Shown: positions 18,672-28,259, counted from the first letter of the stretch. The stretch: 64,000 nucleotides of DNA from Streptomyces deccanensis (GCF_022385335.1 NZ_CP092431.1:6510001-6574000); one strand, 5' to 3'. Numbers and translations: made by a program. The notes: generated from the letters alone by a model not told the origin.

Positions 18672-19795
18672 TGAAGAAGTTCGACAAGGAGCGGGTGCTC
18701 CTCGCCGTCGCCGGCCCGGTCCTCGCGCTCGCCGTGGCCTTCGCGCTGACCGCGATCGTGCTGCTGGCCTCCGGCAAGAACCCGGTCGAGCCGTTCTCGA
18801 TCATGTTCGAGCAGGCCTCGTTCTCCGACATCCAGGTCCGGATCATCAACCAGGCCTCGCTGTACTACATCGCGGCCCTCGCGGTGGCCATCGGCTTCCG
18901 GATGAACCTCTTCAACATCGGGGTCGACGGCCAGTACCTCCTCGGTGCCATGATCACCGCGATCGTCGGCGCCCACGTCGACCTGCCGGCCGCGATCCAG
19001 ATCCCGCTGCTGATGCTCACCGCGATCCTCACCGGCGCCTTCTGGGCCGGCATCGTCGGTGTCCTCAAGGTCACCCGGGGCGTCAGCGAGGTCGTCGCCT
19101 CGATCATGCTGAACGCGATCGCGACCTCCGTCATCGGCTACCTCTGGCTGCCGAACGTCTTCGGCGTCAAGGTCGGCAACAACAACACCACCGGCGAGAT
19201 GGCCGAGTCGGGCTGGGTGCCCGGCATCGACATGGGCAAGGCCGGCGAGATCTACGGCCTGGTCCTGCTCGCCGTCCTCCTCGGCGTCGGCTACTGGATC
19301 GTGATCAACCGCACCCGCTTCGGCTTCGACCTGCGCGCCTCCGGCGCCTCGGAGTCGGCCGCCGCCGCCAGCGGTGTCGACCCCAAGCGCATGGTCCTCA
19401 CCGCCATGCTGATCTCCGGCGGTGTCGCGGGCCTCGCGGGCCTGCCGATCCTGCTCGGCGACACCCACACCTACAGCCTCAACTTCCCCACCGGTATCGG
19501 CTTCCTCGGTATCGGCATCGCCCTCCTCGGCCGCAACAGCCCCGTCGGCATCGCCTTCGCCGCCCTGCTCTGGGCCTGGCTCGACAAGGCCTCCCCGGAG
19601 CTGGACTTCCACGGCTACGACAAGGAGATCGCGGTCATCATGCAGGGCCTGATCGTGCTCTCGGTCGTCGTCTCCTACGAGACCGTCCGCGAGTGGGGCC
19701 TGCGCCGCCAGCAGCGCCGCGTCGGCGCCGAGCTCGCCGCCGGGAACGTCCTCGGCGCCGACAACAACACCACGAAGGAGGTGGCTGGCCGATGA
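18671..19795 (+). CDS. Nucleoside ABC importer, permease 1
   Basis: 374 residues with about ten hydrophobic segments of the BPD_transp_2 family (YufP/NupB-like). Recognisable parts are ALAVAIGFRMNLFNIGVDGQ, GVSEVVASIMLNAIATSVIG and TGIGFLGIGIALLGRNSPVG. The start codon shares a base with the ATPase stop (TGATG). It pairs with the next gene to form a heterodimeric membrane channel for nucleoside import. Confidence 0.9.
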
Positions 19796-21066
19796 CCACG
19801 AGCACCACCGCGACCGACCTCAACCAGCCCTCGCTGGAGCCGACCGCCCCCACCGGGCGCAAGATGTCGCTGCCCGTGCTGCTGCTGGTCATCGCCGGCG
19901 TCCTGGCACTCACCTCGATCGTCCGCATCATCACCGGCGCCGACGGCATCACCAACGTCAGCCAGATGTCCACCGCGCTGGAACTGGCCGTCCCCATCGG
20001 CCTGGCCGGCCTCGGCGGTCTGTGGGCCGAGCGCGCGGGCGTCGTCAACATCGGCCTCGAAGGCATGATGATCCTCGGCACCTGGTTCGGTGCCTGGGCG
20101 GGCTTCCAGTACGGCCCCTGGACCGGCGTCCTGGTCGGCATCGCCGGCGGCGCGATCGGCGGCCTGCTGCACGCCTTCGTCACCGTCACCTTCAACGTCA
20201 ACCACATCGTCTCCGGTGTGGCGATCAACATCCTCGCCCTCGGCGCCACCCGCTACCTGGCGCCCCTCGCCTTCGAGGGCCACCAGGGCGGTTCGGCCAA
20301 GCAGTCCCCGCCGGTCGAGTCCATCGGTGACTTCACCATCCCGGGACTGTCGGACGCGCTGACCGAACTCAACTCCAAGGGCTGGTTCTTCGTCTCCGAC
20401 CTCGCCGGCCTGCTCGGCGGTCTGGTCACCAACGTCTCGTGGCTGACCCTCGTCGCCGTCGCCCTGGTCCCCGCCACCTGGTGGGTCCTGTGGCGCTCCG
20501 CCTTCGGTCTCCGGCTGCGCTCCTGCGGTGAGAACCCGGTCGCCGCCGAGTCCCTCGGCGTCAACGTCTACAAGTACAAGTACCTCGCCGTGATCATCTC
20601 CGGCGGGCTGGCCGGCCTCGGCGGAGCCTTCCTCTCCATCGTCGCCAACCCCTTCTACCTGGAGGGCCAGACCAGTGGCCGCGGCTTCATCGGTCTCGCC
20701 GCGATGATCTTCGGCAACTGGATGCCGGGCGGCCTCGCCCTCGGCGCCGGCCTCTTCGGCTACACCGACAGCCTCAACCTGCGCGGCGGCTCCGAGAACG
20801 TCCACGCCCTGCTCCTGCTCGGTGCCCTCCTGCTGGTCATCGGCGCGATCTGGCAGGCCGTGCGCAAGAAGTACGTCGCCGCCGCGATCACCTTCGTCGT
20901 CGGCGCCCTCGTCTTCACCTGGTACTCGACCACCAACGAGGTCCCGAACCAGGTCGTCGCCGCCACCCCGTACGTCATCACCCTGATCGTCCTCGCGCTC
21001 TCCGCCCAACGCCTTCGGATGCCGAAGGCGGACGGACTGCCGTACCGCAAGGGACAGGGCAAGTGA
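19792..21066 (+). CDS. Nucleoside ABC importer, permease 2
   Basis: 424 residues. Multi-spanning BPD_transp_2 protein (YufQ/NupC-like) with LWAERAGVVNIGLEGMMILG, HIVSGVAINILALGATRYLA and GRGFIGLAAMIFGNWMPGG. AAGGAGG precedes the ATG by about ten bases, and the ATG overlaps the previous stop (ATGA). Stop and next start overlap again (GTGA), so ATPase, permeases and cytidine deaminase are one translationally coupled unit. Confidence 0.9.
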   Translation: MTTSTTATDLNQPSLEPTAPTGRKMSLPVLLLVIAGVLALTSIVRIITGADGITNVSQMSTALELAVPIGLAGLGGLWAERAGVVNIGLEGMMILGTWFGAWAGFQYGPWTGVLVGIAGGAIGGLLHAFVTVTFNVNHIVSGVAINILALGATRYLAPLAFEGHQGGSAKQSPPVESIGDFTIPGLSDALTELNSKGWFFVSDLAGLLGGLVTNVSWLTLVAVALVPATWWVLWRSAFGLRLRSCGENPVAAESLGVNVYKYKYLAVIISGGLAGLGGAFLSIVANPFYLEGQTSGRGFIGLAAMIFGNWMPGGLALGAGLFGYTDSLNLRGGSENVHALLLLGALLLVIGAIWQAVRKKYVAAAITFVVGALVFTWYSTTNEVPNQVVAATPYVITLIVLALSAQRLRMPKADGLPYRKGQGK

Positions 21067-21470
21067 CCGCCGGCGCACCGGCCGAGGCCGACTGGGACGA
21101 GCTGCGCGCGGTCGCGCGGGACGCCATGTCCCACGCGTACGCCCCGTACTCGGGCTACCCGGTGGGCGTGGCCGCCCGGGTCGACGACGGCCGCACCGTC
21201 TCCGGCTGCAACGTCGAGAACGCCTCGTACGGCCTCGGCCTGTGCGCCGAGTGCGGACTGGTCTCGGAGCTGCAGCGCACGGGCGGCGGCAGGCTGACGC
21301 ACTTCACCTGCGTCGACGGCGAGGGCGAGATCCTCGTGCCCTGCGGCCGCTGCCGCCAACTGCTCTACGAGTTCGGTGGCCCCGGCCTCCTGCTGGAGAC
21401 CCCGGCGGGGATCGTCCCCCTCTCGGAGATGCTGCCCCAGGCCTTCGGCCCGGGCCATCTCACCAAGTAA
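21063..21470 (+). CDS. cdd: Cytidine deaminase
   Basis: 135 residues, the normal size of the homotetrameric class. Zinc and catalytic residues are visible: C61-A-E63 in LCAECG, and C94/C97 in PCGRC. NVENASYG binds the nucleoside. It converts cytidine and deoxycytidine to uridine and deoxyuridine, feeding the phosphorylase encoded next. The GTG start overlaps the permease stop, which ties import to deamination. Confidence 0.95.
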   Translation: MTAGAPAEADWDELRAVARDAMSHAYAPYSGYPVGVAARVDDGRTVSGCNVENASYGLGLCAECGLVSELQRTGGGRLTHFTCVDGEGEILVPCGRCRQLLYEFGGPGLLLETPAGIVPLSEMLPQAFGPGHLTK

Positions 21471-21477
21471 CTCCCGT

Positions 21478-21511
21478 GCGGCCCCTCCTGACGAACGGTC
21501 GGAGGGGCCGC
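21478..21511 (+). terminator. Hairpin inside the operon, between cdd and deoA
   Basis: GCGGCCCCTCC and GGAGGGGCCGC form an 11-bp stem with a 12-nt loop. It may cause partial termination or 3' end protection and set lower deoA levels. Confidence 0.55.
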
Positions 21512-21543
21512 GCACTTCCCAGAATCCGGAAGGACAGCCAGCC

Positions 21544-22827
21544 ATGGCCATGGACGCCATCTCAGTCATCCGCACCAAGCGGGACCGCGGCGAGCTCAGC
21601 GACGAGCAGATCGACTGGGTCATCGACGCCTACACCCGTGGCGAGGTCGCCGACTACCAGATGGCCGCCCTCAACATGGCGATCCTCCTCAACGGCATGG
21701 ACCGCCGCGAGATCGCCCGCTGGACCGCCGCGATGATCGCCTCCGGCGAGCGCATGGACTTCTCGTCCCTGTCCCGCCCCACCGCCGACAAGCACTCCAC
21801 CGGCGGCGTCGGCGACAAGATCACGCTGCCCCTGGCACCGCTGGTGGCGGCCTGCGGCGCGGCCGTACCCCAGCTCTCCGGGCGGGGCCTCGGCCACACC
21901 GGCGGCACCCTGGACAAGCTGGAGTCCATCCCCGGCTGGCGCGCCCTCCTGTCCAACGAGGAGATGCTGAACGTCCTGGACGAGGTCGGCGCGGTCATCT
22001 GCGCGGCGGGCGACGGCCTGGCCCCGGCGGACAAGAAGCTCTACGCCCTCCGCGACGTCACGGGAACGGTCGAGGCCATCCCGCTGATCGCCTCCTCCAT
22101 CATGTCGAAGAAGATCGCGGAGGGGACCGGCTCCCTGGTCCTGGACGTGAAGGTGGGCACGGGAGCCTTCATGAAGACCATCGAGGACGCCCGTGAGCTG
22201 GCGTCGACGATGGTGGGCCTCGGCACCGACCACGGCGTGAAGACGGTCGCCCTCCTCACGGACATGTCGACCCCGCTCGGCCTCACCGCCGGCAACGCCC
22301 TCGAAGTCCGCGAGTCGGTCGAGGTCCTGGCGGGCGGCGGCCCGGCAGACGTCGTGGAACTCACGATCGCCCTGGCCCGCGAGATGCTCGACGCGGCCGG
22401 GGTGAAGGACGCCGACCCGGCGAAGGCGCTGGCCGACGGCTCGGCGATGGACGCCTGGCGCCGCATGATCGCCGCCCAGGGCGGCGACCCGGACGCCCCG
22501 CTCCCCACCTCCCGCGAGCAGCACGTGGTGAAGGCGACCGCCTCCGGCGTCCTGACCCGCCTGGACGCCTACGACATCGGCATCGCCGCCTGGCGCCTCG
22601 GCGCCGGCCGCGCCCGCAAGGAGGACCCGGTCCAGGCCGCCGCGGGCGTCGAACTGCACGCCAAGCCCGGCGACCCGGTCACCGAGGGCCAGCCCCTGCT
22701 CACCCTGCACACCGACACACCCGAGCGCTTCGACTACGCCCTGGAGGCGGTGGAGGGCTCGTACGACATCGGGGCGCCGGGCACGGAGTTCGCGGCCTCG
22801 CCGGTGGTGCTGGAACGCATCGCCTGA
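21544..22827 (+). CDS. deoA: Thymidine phosphorylase
   Basis: 427 residues, normal for the family. Motifs: KHSTGGVGDKITLPLAPLVA (phosphate and substrate loop), SGRGLGHTGGTLDKLESIPG, and SSIMSKKIAEGTGSLVLDVK. It cleaves thymidine and deoxyuridine with phosphate to the base and deoxyribose 1-phosphate. The start ATG 21544 follows GGAAGGA. It is the last gene of the operon controlled by operator site 3 and is followed by a strong terminator. Downstream use of deoxyribose 1-phosphate is probably by the mutase at 42825 and DeoC at 38979. Confidence 0.95.
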   Translation: MAMDAISVIRTKRDRGELSDEQIDWVIDAYTRGEVADYQMAALNMAILLNGMDRREIARWTAAMIASGERMDFSSLSRPTADKHSTGGVGDKITLPLAPLVAACGAAVPQLSGRGLGHTGGTLDKLESIPGWRALLSNEEMLNVLDEVGAVICAAGDGLAPADKKLYALRDVTGTVEAIPLIASSIMSKKIAEGTGSLVLDVKVGTGAFMKTIEDARELASTMVGLGTDHGVKTVALLTDMSTPLGLTAGNALEVRESVEVLAGGGPADVVELTIALAREMLDAAGVKDADPAKALADGSAMDAWRRMIAAQGGDPDAPLPTSREQHVVKATASGVLTRLDAYDIGIAAWRLGAGRARKEDPVQAAAGVELHAKPGDPVTEGQPLLTLHTDTPERFDYALEAVEGSYDIGAPGTEFAASPVVLERIA

Positions 22828-22849
22828 CCTGCGTCTTTCTCATTCGGAT

Positions 22850-22883
22850 GAACGGGATCGGTGGACCCGCACCGGTCCCGTTC
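22850..22883 (+). terminator. Terminator of the ABC-cdd-deoA operon
   Basis: A 14-bp stem with one G-U pair (left arm GAACGGGATCGGTG) and a GACCCG loop, 22 bp after the deoA stop. Confidence 0.8.
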
Positions 22884-22925
22884 GGCATGCTGTAGTCGGT
22901 GACGCACCGATGGGAGAAAACCGCC

Positions 22926-23519
22926 ATGAGCGCACTCACTGTCGACCACGCGACGGCCAGTGGCCACGAGTGGGACGACCTCGTCCGAATCTGGCAGGAG
23001 ACGGACGCCCCCGAGGGCTGCAAGGTGGAGATCATCGAGGGGATCGTCACCGTGGCACCACCGCCCTCCAACGCCCACAACGACATTGCCGACCGCGTGC
23101 AGCGTCATCTCTATCGGGAGATCCCTGAAGACTGGGGGATCTACCAGACGCTGGGAGCGGCTGTACCGTCTCGTGTCGGTCTCTACATTCCTGATCTCGC
23201 TGTGGCGCCCAGGGGAGCCCTGTACGAGGGAGACGGCAACTACATCCCCGCAGCCGCCGCCGAACTGGTCGTAGAGATCACCTCGAAATCCAACGCGAGC
23301 AACGACCGGATCAAGAAAGCGGCGGGCTACGCACAAGCAGGAGTACCGCTGTACTTGCTCATCGACAGCTGGGCTCCGGGCGGTCCGACGGTGACGCTCT
23401 ACGGTGAGCCGAAGGGCGACGTCTATCGAGTGCTGCGGGCGGGCAAATTCGGTGACCCGATCGAACTCCCCGAGCCCTTCGCGCTCACGCTGGACACGAG
23501 CGTGTTCCCCACCAAGTAG
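22926..23519 (+). CDS. Uma2 family (DUF820) putative endonuclease
   Basis: 197 residues. The PD-(D/E)xK fold is suggested by CKVEIIEGIVTVAPPPSNAH, SRVGLYIPDLAVAP and AAELVVEITSKSNASND followed by DRIKKAAGYAQAGVPLYLLI, where the D...ExT..K spacing supplies the catalytic triad. Streptomyces genomes carry many Uma2 paralogues of unknown role. GGAG lies nine bases upstream of the ATG. It stands alone, outside the nucleoside operon. Confidence 0.88.
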   Translation: MSALTVDHATASGHEWDDLVRIWQETDAPEGCKVEIIEGIVTVAPPPSNAHNDIADRVQRHLYREIPEDWGIYQTLGAAVPSRVGLYIPDLAVAPRGALYEGDGNYIPAAAAELVVEITSKSNASNDRIKKAAGYAQAGVPLYLLIDSWAPGGPTVTLYGEPKGDVYRVLRAGKFGDPIELPEPFALTLDTSVFPTK

Positions 23520-23551
23520 GTCCGCCGGTACGGGGGTGTCCTCACGCACCG

Positions 23552-23938
23552 ATGAATTGCGTGACCTCGCGCGGTCTACCGATCGTGGACGCGACGACAC
23601 CCGCCGTACTCGTGCTGCCAGGCCCCGTCACCCGGGACGCGACGCCTCGGCTCTGTGCCGAGGTACGCGCGCGACTTCAGGAGACCGGGGGCGGGATCGT
23701 GGTCTGCGATGTCGGCGGTATCGGCCCCCCGGGCCTGGCCGCCGTCGACGCCCTGGCCCGGATGCAGCTCACCGCCCGCCGGGCCGGGGGCCGGATCCGG
23801 CTGCGGGACCCGGATCCGGCGCTGAGCGCGCTACTGGGCCTGGTCGGGCTTGCCTTCGAGGTGGAGGGGGAGGTCGAAGAGGGGGAACCAGCGGGCGGTG
23901 TCGAGGAAGCAGTGGAATCCGGCGATCCGGCCCTCTGA
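23552..23938 (+). CDS. STAS domain protein (anti-sigma antagonist-like)
   Basis: 128 residues. The central part AVLVLPGPVTRDATPRLCAEVR ... GIVVCDVGGIGPPGLAAVDALARMQLTARRAGGRIRL follows the STAS fold; a glycine/proline pair replaces the phosphorylatable serine region. The last 30 acidic residues are encoded opposite the 3' end of the convergent sigma-factor gene (108-bp overlap). The start could also be the GTG at 23588. Function unknown; possible regulator of an anti-sigma factor. Confidence 0.65.
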   Translation: MNCVTSRGLPIVDATTPAVLVLPGPVTRDATPRLCAEVRARLQETGGGIVVCDVGGIGPPGLAAVDALARMQLTARRAGGRIRLRDPDPALSALLGLVGLAFEVEGEVEEGEPAGGVEEAVESGDPAL

Positions 23939-24835
23939 GATCTCCAGCACCTGCACGGCCCACGCGCTGAAGCCGCCCTTCTCCGGGTCCGGTTTGTACT
24001 GCGCGAAGCCCGGCAGCCCGTTGACCGCGACCGGCACGAGGTGCGATCCGGCGCAGGGCGCGCCGAGGGTGGTCATGAACCCGGTGATGTCGCCGGTGCC
24101 GGTCAGCCACAGGTCGAACGGCGGCATCGTCATGACCGCGTCCTCGTGCAGCAGGGCCGTCAGCGCCGCCATGTCGTACCCCTCGAAGGCGGCCACGTAG
24201 CGCTCCAGCAGCTTCTGCTGCTCGTCGTCGAGGGGGTCGGAGACATCGGCCGCCGCGACCTGCCCGTCGCCCTCGGCGAGCGTCGCGCGGGCCCGCTGGA
24301 GGGCGCTGTTCACCGAGGCGACGGAGGTGTCGAGCAGCTCGGCGACCTCGCTGGCCTTCCACGCGAGCACCTCACGCAGGATGAGCACCGCCCGCTGCTT
24401 GGACGGCAGCTTCTGCAGCGCCGCCACGAACGCCAGCCGCACGGACTCCTTGGCCACGGCGGCATCCGCCGGATCGTCGGTGGTCGGCAGCACCCGGGCG
24501 TCCGGCACCGGCTCCAGCCAGGTGTTGTCGGGGCGGGGCGAGAGGGCGGCCTGCGCGAGCGGTGTCGAGTCGGTGAGATCCATGGGCCGTGCCCGCTTGT
24601 TCCCTGCGGTCAGCATGTCGAGGCAGACGTTCGTGGCGATCCGGTAGAGCCAGGACCGCAGGGACGACCGGCCCTCGAACTTCTCGTAGCTCCGCCAGGC
24701 CCGGATCATCGTGTCCTGCACGGCGTCCTCGGCCTCGAAGGACGACCCCAGCATCCGATAGCAGTACCCGGTCAGCTCGACCCGGTGTTTCTCCAGCCGG
24801 ACGTCCAGTTCCGCCGTCGCCGTACCGTCACTCAT
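23831..24835 (-). CDS. ECF sigma factor with C-terminal SnoaL-like domain
   Basis: 334 residues. Sigma region 2 is RVELTGYCYRMLGSSFEAED with DTMIRAWRSY; region 4 is LPSKQRAVLILREVLAWKAS then SEVAELLDTSVASVNSALQR. Residues about 205-334 form a SnoaL-like domain (LLERYVAAFEGYDMAALTAL ... MTMPPFDLWLTG). This matches the long SigG/TIGR02960-like group, in which the fused domain is thought to replace a separate anti-sigma factor. The ATG at 24835 gives this length. Its 3' end overlaps the convergent STAS gene. Confidence 0.85.
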   Translation of the reverse strand: MSDGTATAELDVRLEKHRVELTGYCYRMLGSSFEAEDAVQDTMIRAWRSYEKFEGRSSLRSWLYRIATNVCLDMLTAGNKRARPMDLTDSTPLAQAALSPRPDNTWLEPVPDARVLPTTDDPADAAVAKESVRLAFVAALQKLPSKQRAVLILREVLAWKASEVAELLDTSVASVNSALQRARATLAEGDGQVAAADVSDPLDDEQQKLLERYVAAFEGYDMAALTALLHEDAVMTMPPFDLWLTGTGDITGFMTTLGAPCAGSHLVPVAVNGLPGFAQYKPDPEKGGFSAWAVQVLEISEGRIAGFHCFLDTARWFPLFDLPLHLEGKPDQAQ

Positions 24836-24991
24836 GGCCAACCCACCCCTGTGGCTCACTCCGTCGCACGCACCCTTGCGCACCACCTCGGAAGCTACCG
24901 CAGCCCACTGACAATGGCCTGGCGAAGAGAAGAACGGTGAGGTCAGAGTGGTTGTACGGTGCCCGCGCCCCTCCTCAGGGAGAGAGGAAGC

Positions 24992-26257
24992 TCAGTGGAC
25001 CGGCACAGGCGCCCGCCGAGCCGCGCGCGACCCCAGCACAGTGATCCCCACAACCCCCACCACGGCCAGCAGCCCCAGCGAAACCGTCCCGCCCCAGCCG
25101 CTCGCGTGGAAGGCGACCGCCCCCAGCGTGCTGCCCACGCTGGAGCCCACGTAGTAAGCCGACTGGTACAGCGCCGACGCCTGCGCACGGCCCTCCTTCG
25201 CCGTGTGGCTCACCGCCGACGACGCGGCGGCGTGTCCCGCGAAGAAGCCGGCGGTGATGAGGACGAGGCCGAGCAGGACCACCGGGAGCGAGTCGGACAG
25301 CGACACCAGCAGACCGGCGGTCGTCGTGCCGCCCGCCAGGTACAGCGCGCCCCGACGCCCCAGCCGCCCCACCAGCTTCCCGGCGGTCGACGCCGACACC
25401 GTCCCCACCAGGTACACGAGGAAGATCGACCCGATGATCCCCTGCGGCAGGGAGAAGGGCGCGTCGGCCAACCGGTACCCGATCACCGTGTAGACGGCGC
25501 CGAAGACCGTCATGAACAGCGCGCCGATCGCGTACAGCCGACGCAGCAGCGGGTTGGCGAGGTGCGCCCGGACCGTACGGCCCAGCACCCGGGGCCGCAG
25601 CGAGCCCGCCACGAAGTGCCTCGGCGCGGGAAGCAGCAGCCGGAAGGCCACCGCGCACCCGACCGCGACCACCCCGAGCACGCCCAGCGCGACCCGCCAG
25701 CCCCACTCCTGGGCGACCCACCCCGTGACGACCCGCCCGCTCATGCCGCCCACGCTGTTCCCGGCGACGAAGAGACCGATCGCCGTGACGAGCGCCCTGG
25801 GCCGCACCTCCTCGGCGAGGTAGGCGGTGGCCGAGGCCGGCACCCCGGCCAGCGCGGCACCCTGCACGGCCCGCAGCACCACCAGCGCCCCCAGCGAGGG
25901 CGCGAAGGGGATCAGCAGCCCGACGGTCACCGCGACCGCCAGCGACACGGTCATCAACGTACGCCGCCCGAACCGCTCCGACAGCGCGCTCATCGGCAGG
26001 ACGAACAGCGCCAGCGCACCCGTCGCCGCCGACACCGTCCAACTGGCCGCGCTCGCCGTCGTCCCGAAACCGTCCGAGATCAGCGGCAGCAGGGCCTGCG
26101 TGGAGTAGAGCAGGGCGAAGGTCGCGACACCGGCGAGGAACAGCGCGAGGCTCATCCGCCGGTAGCCGGGCCCGCCCGGGGCCACACGGGAATCGACGGG
26201 GGTGCTGACTGATCCGGCGCCCACGCTGGTGGACGCCTCGGTACTCGCGGTAGGCAT
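24992..26257 (-). CDS. MFS transporter (YnfM-like)
   Basis: 421 residues with twelve predicted membrane spans. A 35-residue polar N-terminus precedes RMSLALFLAGVATFALLYST. The MFS loop 2-3 motif is SALSERFGRRTL. It is divergent from the LysR-family gene with only 63 bp between them, the usual arrangement of a drug-efflux gene and its regulator. Substrate unknown. Confidence 0.88.
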   Translation of the reverse strand: MPTASTEASTSVGAGSVSTPVDSRVAPGGPGYRRMSLALFLAGVATFALLYSTQALLPLISDGFGTTASAASWTVSAATGALALFVLPMSALSERFGRRTLMTVSLAVAVTVGLLIPFAPSLGALVVLRAVQGAALAGVPASATAYLAEEVRPRALVTAIGLFVAGNSVGGMSGRVVTGWVAQEWGWRVALGVLGVVAVGCAVAFRLLLPAPRHFVAGSLRPRVLGRTVRAHLANPLLRRLYAIGALFMTVFGAVYTVIGYRLADAPFSLPQGIIGSIFLVYLVGTVSASTAGKLVGRLGRRGALYLAGGTTTAGLLVSLSDSLPVVLLGLVLITAGFFAGHAAASSAVSHTAKEGRAQASALYQSAYYVGSSVGSTLGAVAFHASGWGGTVSLGLLAVVGVVGITVLGSRAARRAPVPVH

Positions 26258-26320
26258 GCCTCGAAACTACGTACGCCGAGATTCATCCGTCCAATGCATG
26301 GAACCGTCATAATCGTTCCC

Positions 26321-27328
26321 GTGACGCATCAGCAGAGGTCAGGGCCGCGGCTGTCACCGTCCGGTGACACAGAAGACATCGAGCAGACTGGGCACGCCGG
26401 GCGCACCGGATACACCGACGACATCGAGGACATCGTCCTGCGGCTCGCCCCCCGCCTCGCCTACTTCGCCGGGGTCGCCCGCACCGAGCACGTCACGCGG
26501 GCCGCGCAGGAGATGCAGGTCCCGCAGTCGACGCTGTCGCGGGCGATGGTCCGCCTGGAACAGGACCTGGGCGTCGACCTGTTCGCCCGCCGGGGGCGCA
26601 CGGTCTCCCTCACCCCCGCCGGCCGCACCTTCCACGCCTCCGTCGAGCGCGCCCTCACCGAGATCGAACGCGCCGCCGACGAGGTCCGCGCCGACGCCGA
26701 CCCCGCCACCGGCAAGGTCGCCTTCGGCTTCCTGCACACCATGGGCGCCGAGACCGTCCCCGGCCTCCTCCAGGCCTTCCGCGCCGAGCACCCCCGCGTC
26801 CGCTTCAGCCTCGTCCAGAACTACGGCGAGGCCATGCTCGAACGCCTCCGCGCGGGTGAACTCGACCTCTGCCTCACCTCTCCCGTCCCGGACGCCCCCG
26901 ACCTGGTGGCCCGCCGCCTCGACGAGCAGAAGCTCCGCCTCGTCGTCCCCGCCGACCACCGCCTCGCCGCCCGCAAACGCGTCCGCCTCGCCGAGGCCGC
27001 CGACGAAACCTTCGTCACCCTCGAACCCGGCTACGGCATGCGCCGCATCACCGACGACCTCTGCAAGGAGGCCGGCTTCAAGCCGCGCATCGCCTTCGAG
27101 GGCGAGGAGGCGGAGACGCTCCGGGGCCTGGTGGCGGCGGGCCTGGGCGTGGCCCTCCTGCCCCCACCGGCCGTCCCCCGGCCGGGTGTCGTCGAACTGA
27201 CGGTCACGGCCCCGAGAGCGGCCAGGGAGATCGGCGTCGCCTGGCTCGACGGCCACCCGGACACACCCCCGGTGGCGGCCTTCAAGAAGTTCCTGCTGTC
27301 GAGAAGGGGCAACTTGCTGAGCAGCTGA
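26321..27328 (+). CDS. LysR family transcriptional regulator
   Basis: 335 residues from GTG 26321. The helix-turn-helix is YFAGVARTEHVTRAAQEMQV then PQSTLSRAMVRLEQDLGVDL, followed by the usual substrate-binding domain (GKVAFGFLHTMGAETVPGLL). A CATAAT -10 element ends seven bases before this GTG, so the transcript is probably leaderless; an ATG at 26294 would place the promoter inside the gene. It likely controls the divergent MFS transporter gene. Confidence 0.85.
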   Translation: MTHQQRSGPRLSPSGDTEDIEQTGHAGRTGYTDDIEDIVLRLAPRLAYFAGVARTEHVTRAAQEMQVPQSTLSRAMVRLEQDLGVDLFARRGRTVSLTPAGRTFHASVERALTEIERAADEVRADADPATGKVAFGFLHTMGAETVPGLLQAFRAEHPRVRFSLVQNYGEAMLERLRAGELDLCLTSPVPDAPDLVARRLDEQKLRLVVPADHRLAARKRVRLAEAADETFVTLEPGYGMRRITDDLCKEAGFKPRIAFEGEEAETLRGLVAAGLGVALLPPPAVPRPGVVELTVTAPRAAREIGVAWLDGHPDTPPVAAFKKFLLSRRGNLLSS

Positions 27329-27403
27329 GCCGCAGCCGCGCCCCCTCAGGGGCGCGGGGAACTCCGCGAGAAGCCCCCCGGACCCGCGGCCGCGCCACGA
27401 ACC

Positions 27404-28174
27404 TCAGACACCCCTCTGCGGGCGAGCCACCCCGAAGCCGGAGGCGAGCGGCATCCGCAACCCCAACGGCGGCGGCGCCGCGAGCGCGTCCTCCACCGGC
27501 CGGGCGAACGCCCTCCCGAACAACACCCCCAGCACGAAATCCGCGGCCAACGCATGCACCTCGTCCCGGTACTGCGTCAACCCGTGCCGGTCCGCGTGCA
27601 CCTCGAACCGGCAGATGTCGGGGTTCGTCTTCTTCGCCCGCGCCGCGAACCGGAACGACAGCTCGGGATCCACCCGCTCGTCGTTCGTCCCGTGCACGAT
27701 CAGCACCCGCCGCCCGGCCAGCTGTTTCACCGGTTCGGGCGGCGCCGCCACATCCTCCTCGGGCAGCCAGGGAGCGATGGCCAGCACGGAGTTGACGGCC
27801 TCGTGCCCGGCCGCGTGCAGCGCGGCCCGCGCCCCCATGTGGAGCCCGACGAGACACACCGGGACGTCCCCGTAGCGCCGGACGACCTCGTCCGTGGCCC
27901 ACTCCGCGTCCCGCGCGAGGCGCGCCTCCGAACCGTTCCAGCCCCGGTAGCGGTAGTGCACGACATGCGTGGCCAGCCCCTCCGCACGGCCCGCGCGAGC
28001 GAGTCGGCGGCCGAGGGCGCGCACGGACGCCGTGGCCATCATGGGGGAGGGTCTGCGGGTGGATGCCTCGTCGCCGGCCGGGAGCAGCAGGACCACTCCG
28101 CTGACCGTGCTCGGCTCCGGGCCGATCGTCCGCCCAAGTCGGGGCGTCCGTACCGGCATTGCTTGCTGCGCCAT
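27404..28174 (-). CDS. Alpha/beta-hydrolase-fold protein with degenerate nucleophile
   Basis: 256 residues. The nucleophile elbow reads VCLVGLHMGARAAL, with histidine where the GxSxG serine should be. The aspartate region LIVHGTNDERVDPE and a late histidine (HADRHGLTQY) are kept. The overall pattern resembles dienelactone-hydrolase-like proteins. With the serine missing it is probably not a standard esterase and may be a binding protein. It is divergent from adenosine deaminase. A dispersed repeat lies at its 3' end. Confidence 0.7.
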   Translation of the reverse strand: MAQQAMPVRTPRLGRTIGPEPSTVSGVVLLLPAGDEASTRRPSPMMATASVRALGRRLARAGRAEGLATHVVHYRYRGWNGSEARLARDAEWATDEVVRRYGDVPVCLVGLHMGARAALHAAGHEAVNSVLAIAPWLPEEDVAAPPEPVKQLAGRRVLIVHGTNDERVDPELSFRFAARAKKTNPDICRFEVHADRHGLTQYRDEVHALAADFVLGVLFGRAFARPVEDALAAPPPLGLRMPLASGFGVARPQRGV

Positions 28175-28259
28175 GACAGAACAGTGTCAGAAGAGATGGT
28201 GTACGCCACCCGTCCTGTGGGTCACCGTTGGGTATCGACAGGACCGCCCGACAGGCGCT

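Noticed and set aside
22926..23519. Uma2 protein as evidence for a mobile element or defence island
   Set aside because: It is a common chromosomal family in Streptomyces, with no integrase, transposase or defence genes around it.
26258..26320. CCAATGCATGG as a LysR T-N11-A operator
   Set aside because: The symmetry is imperfect and the spacing does not fit the LysR consensus well.
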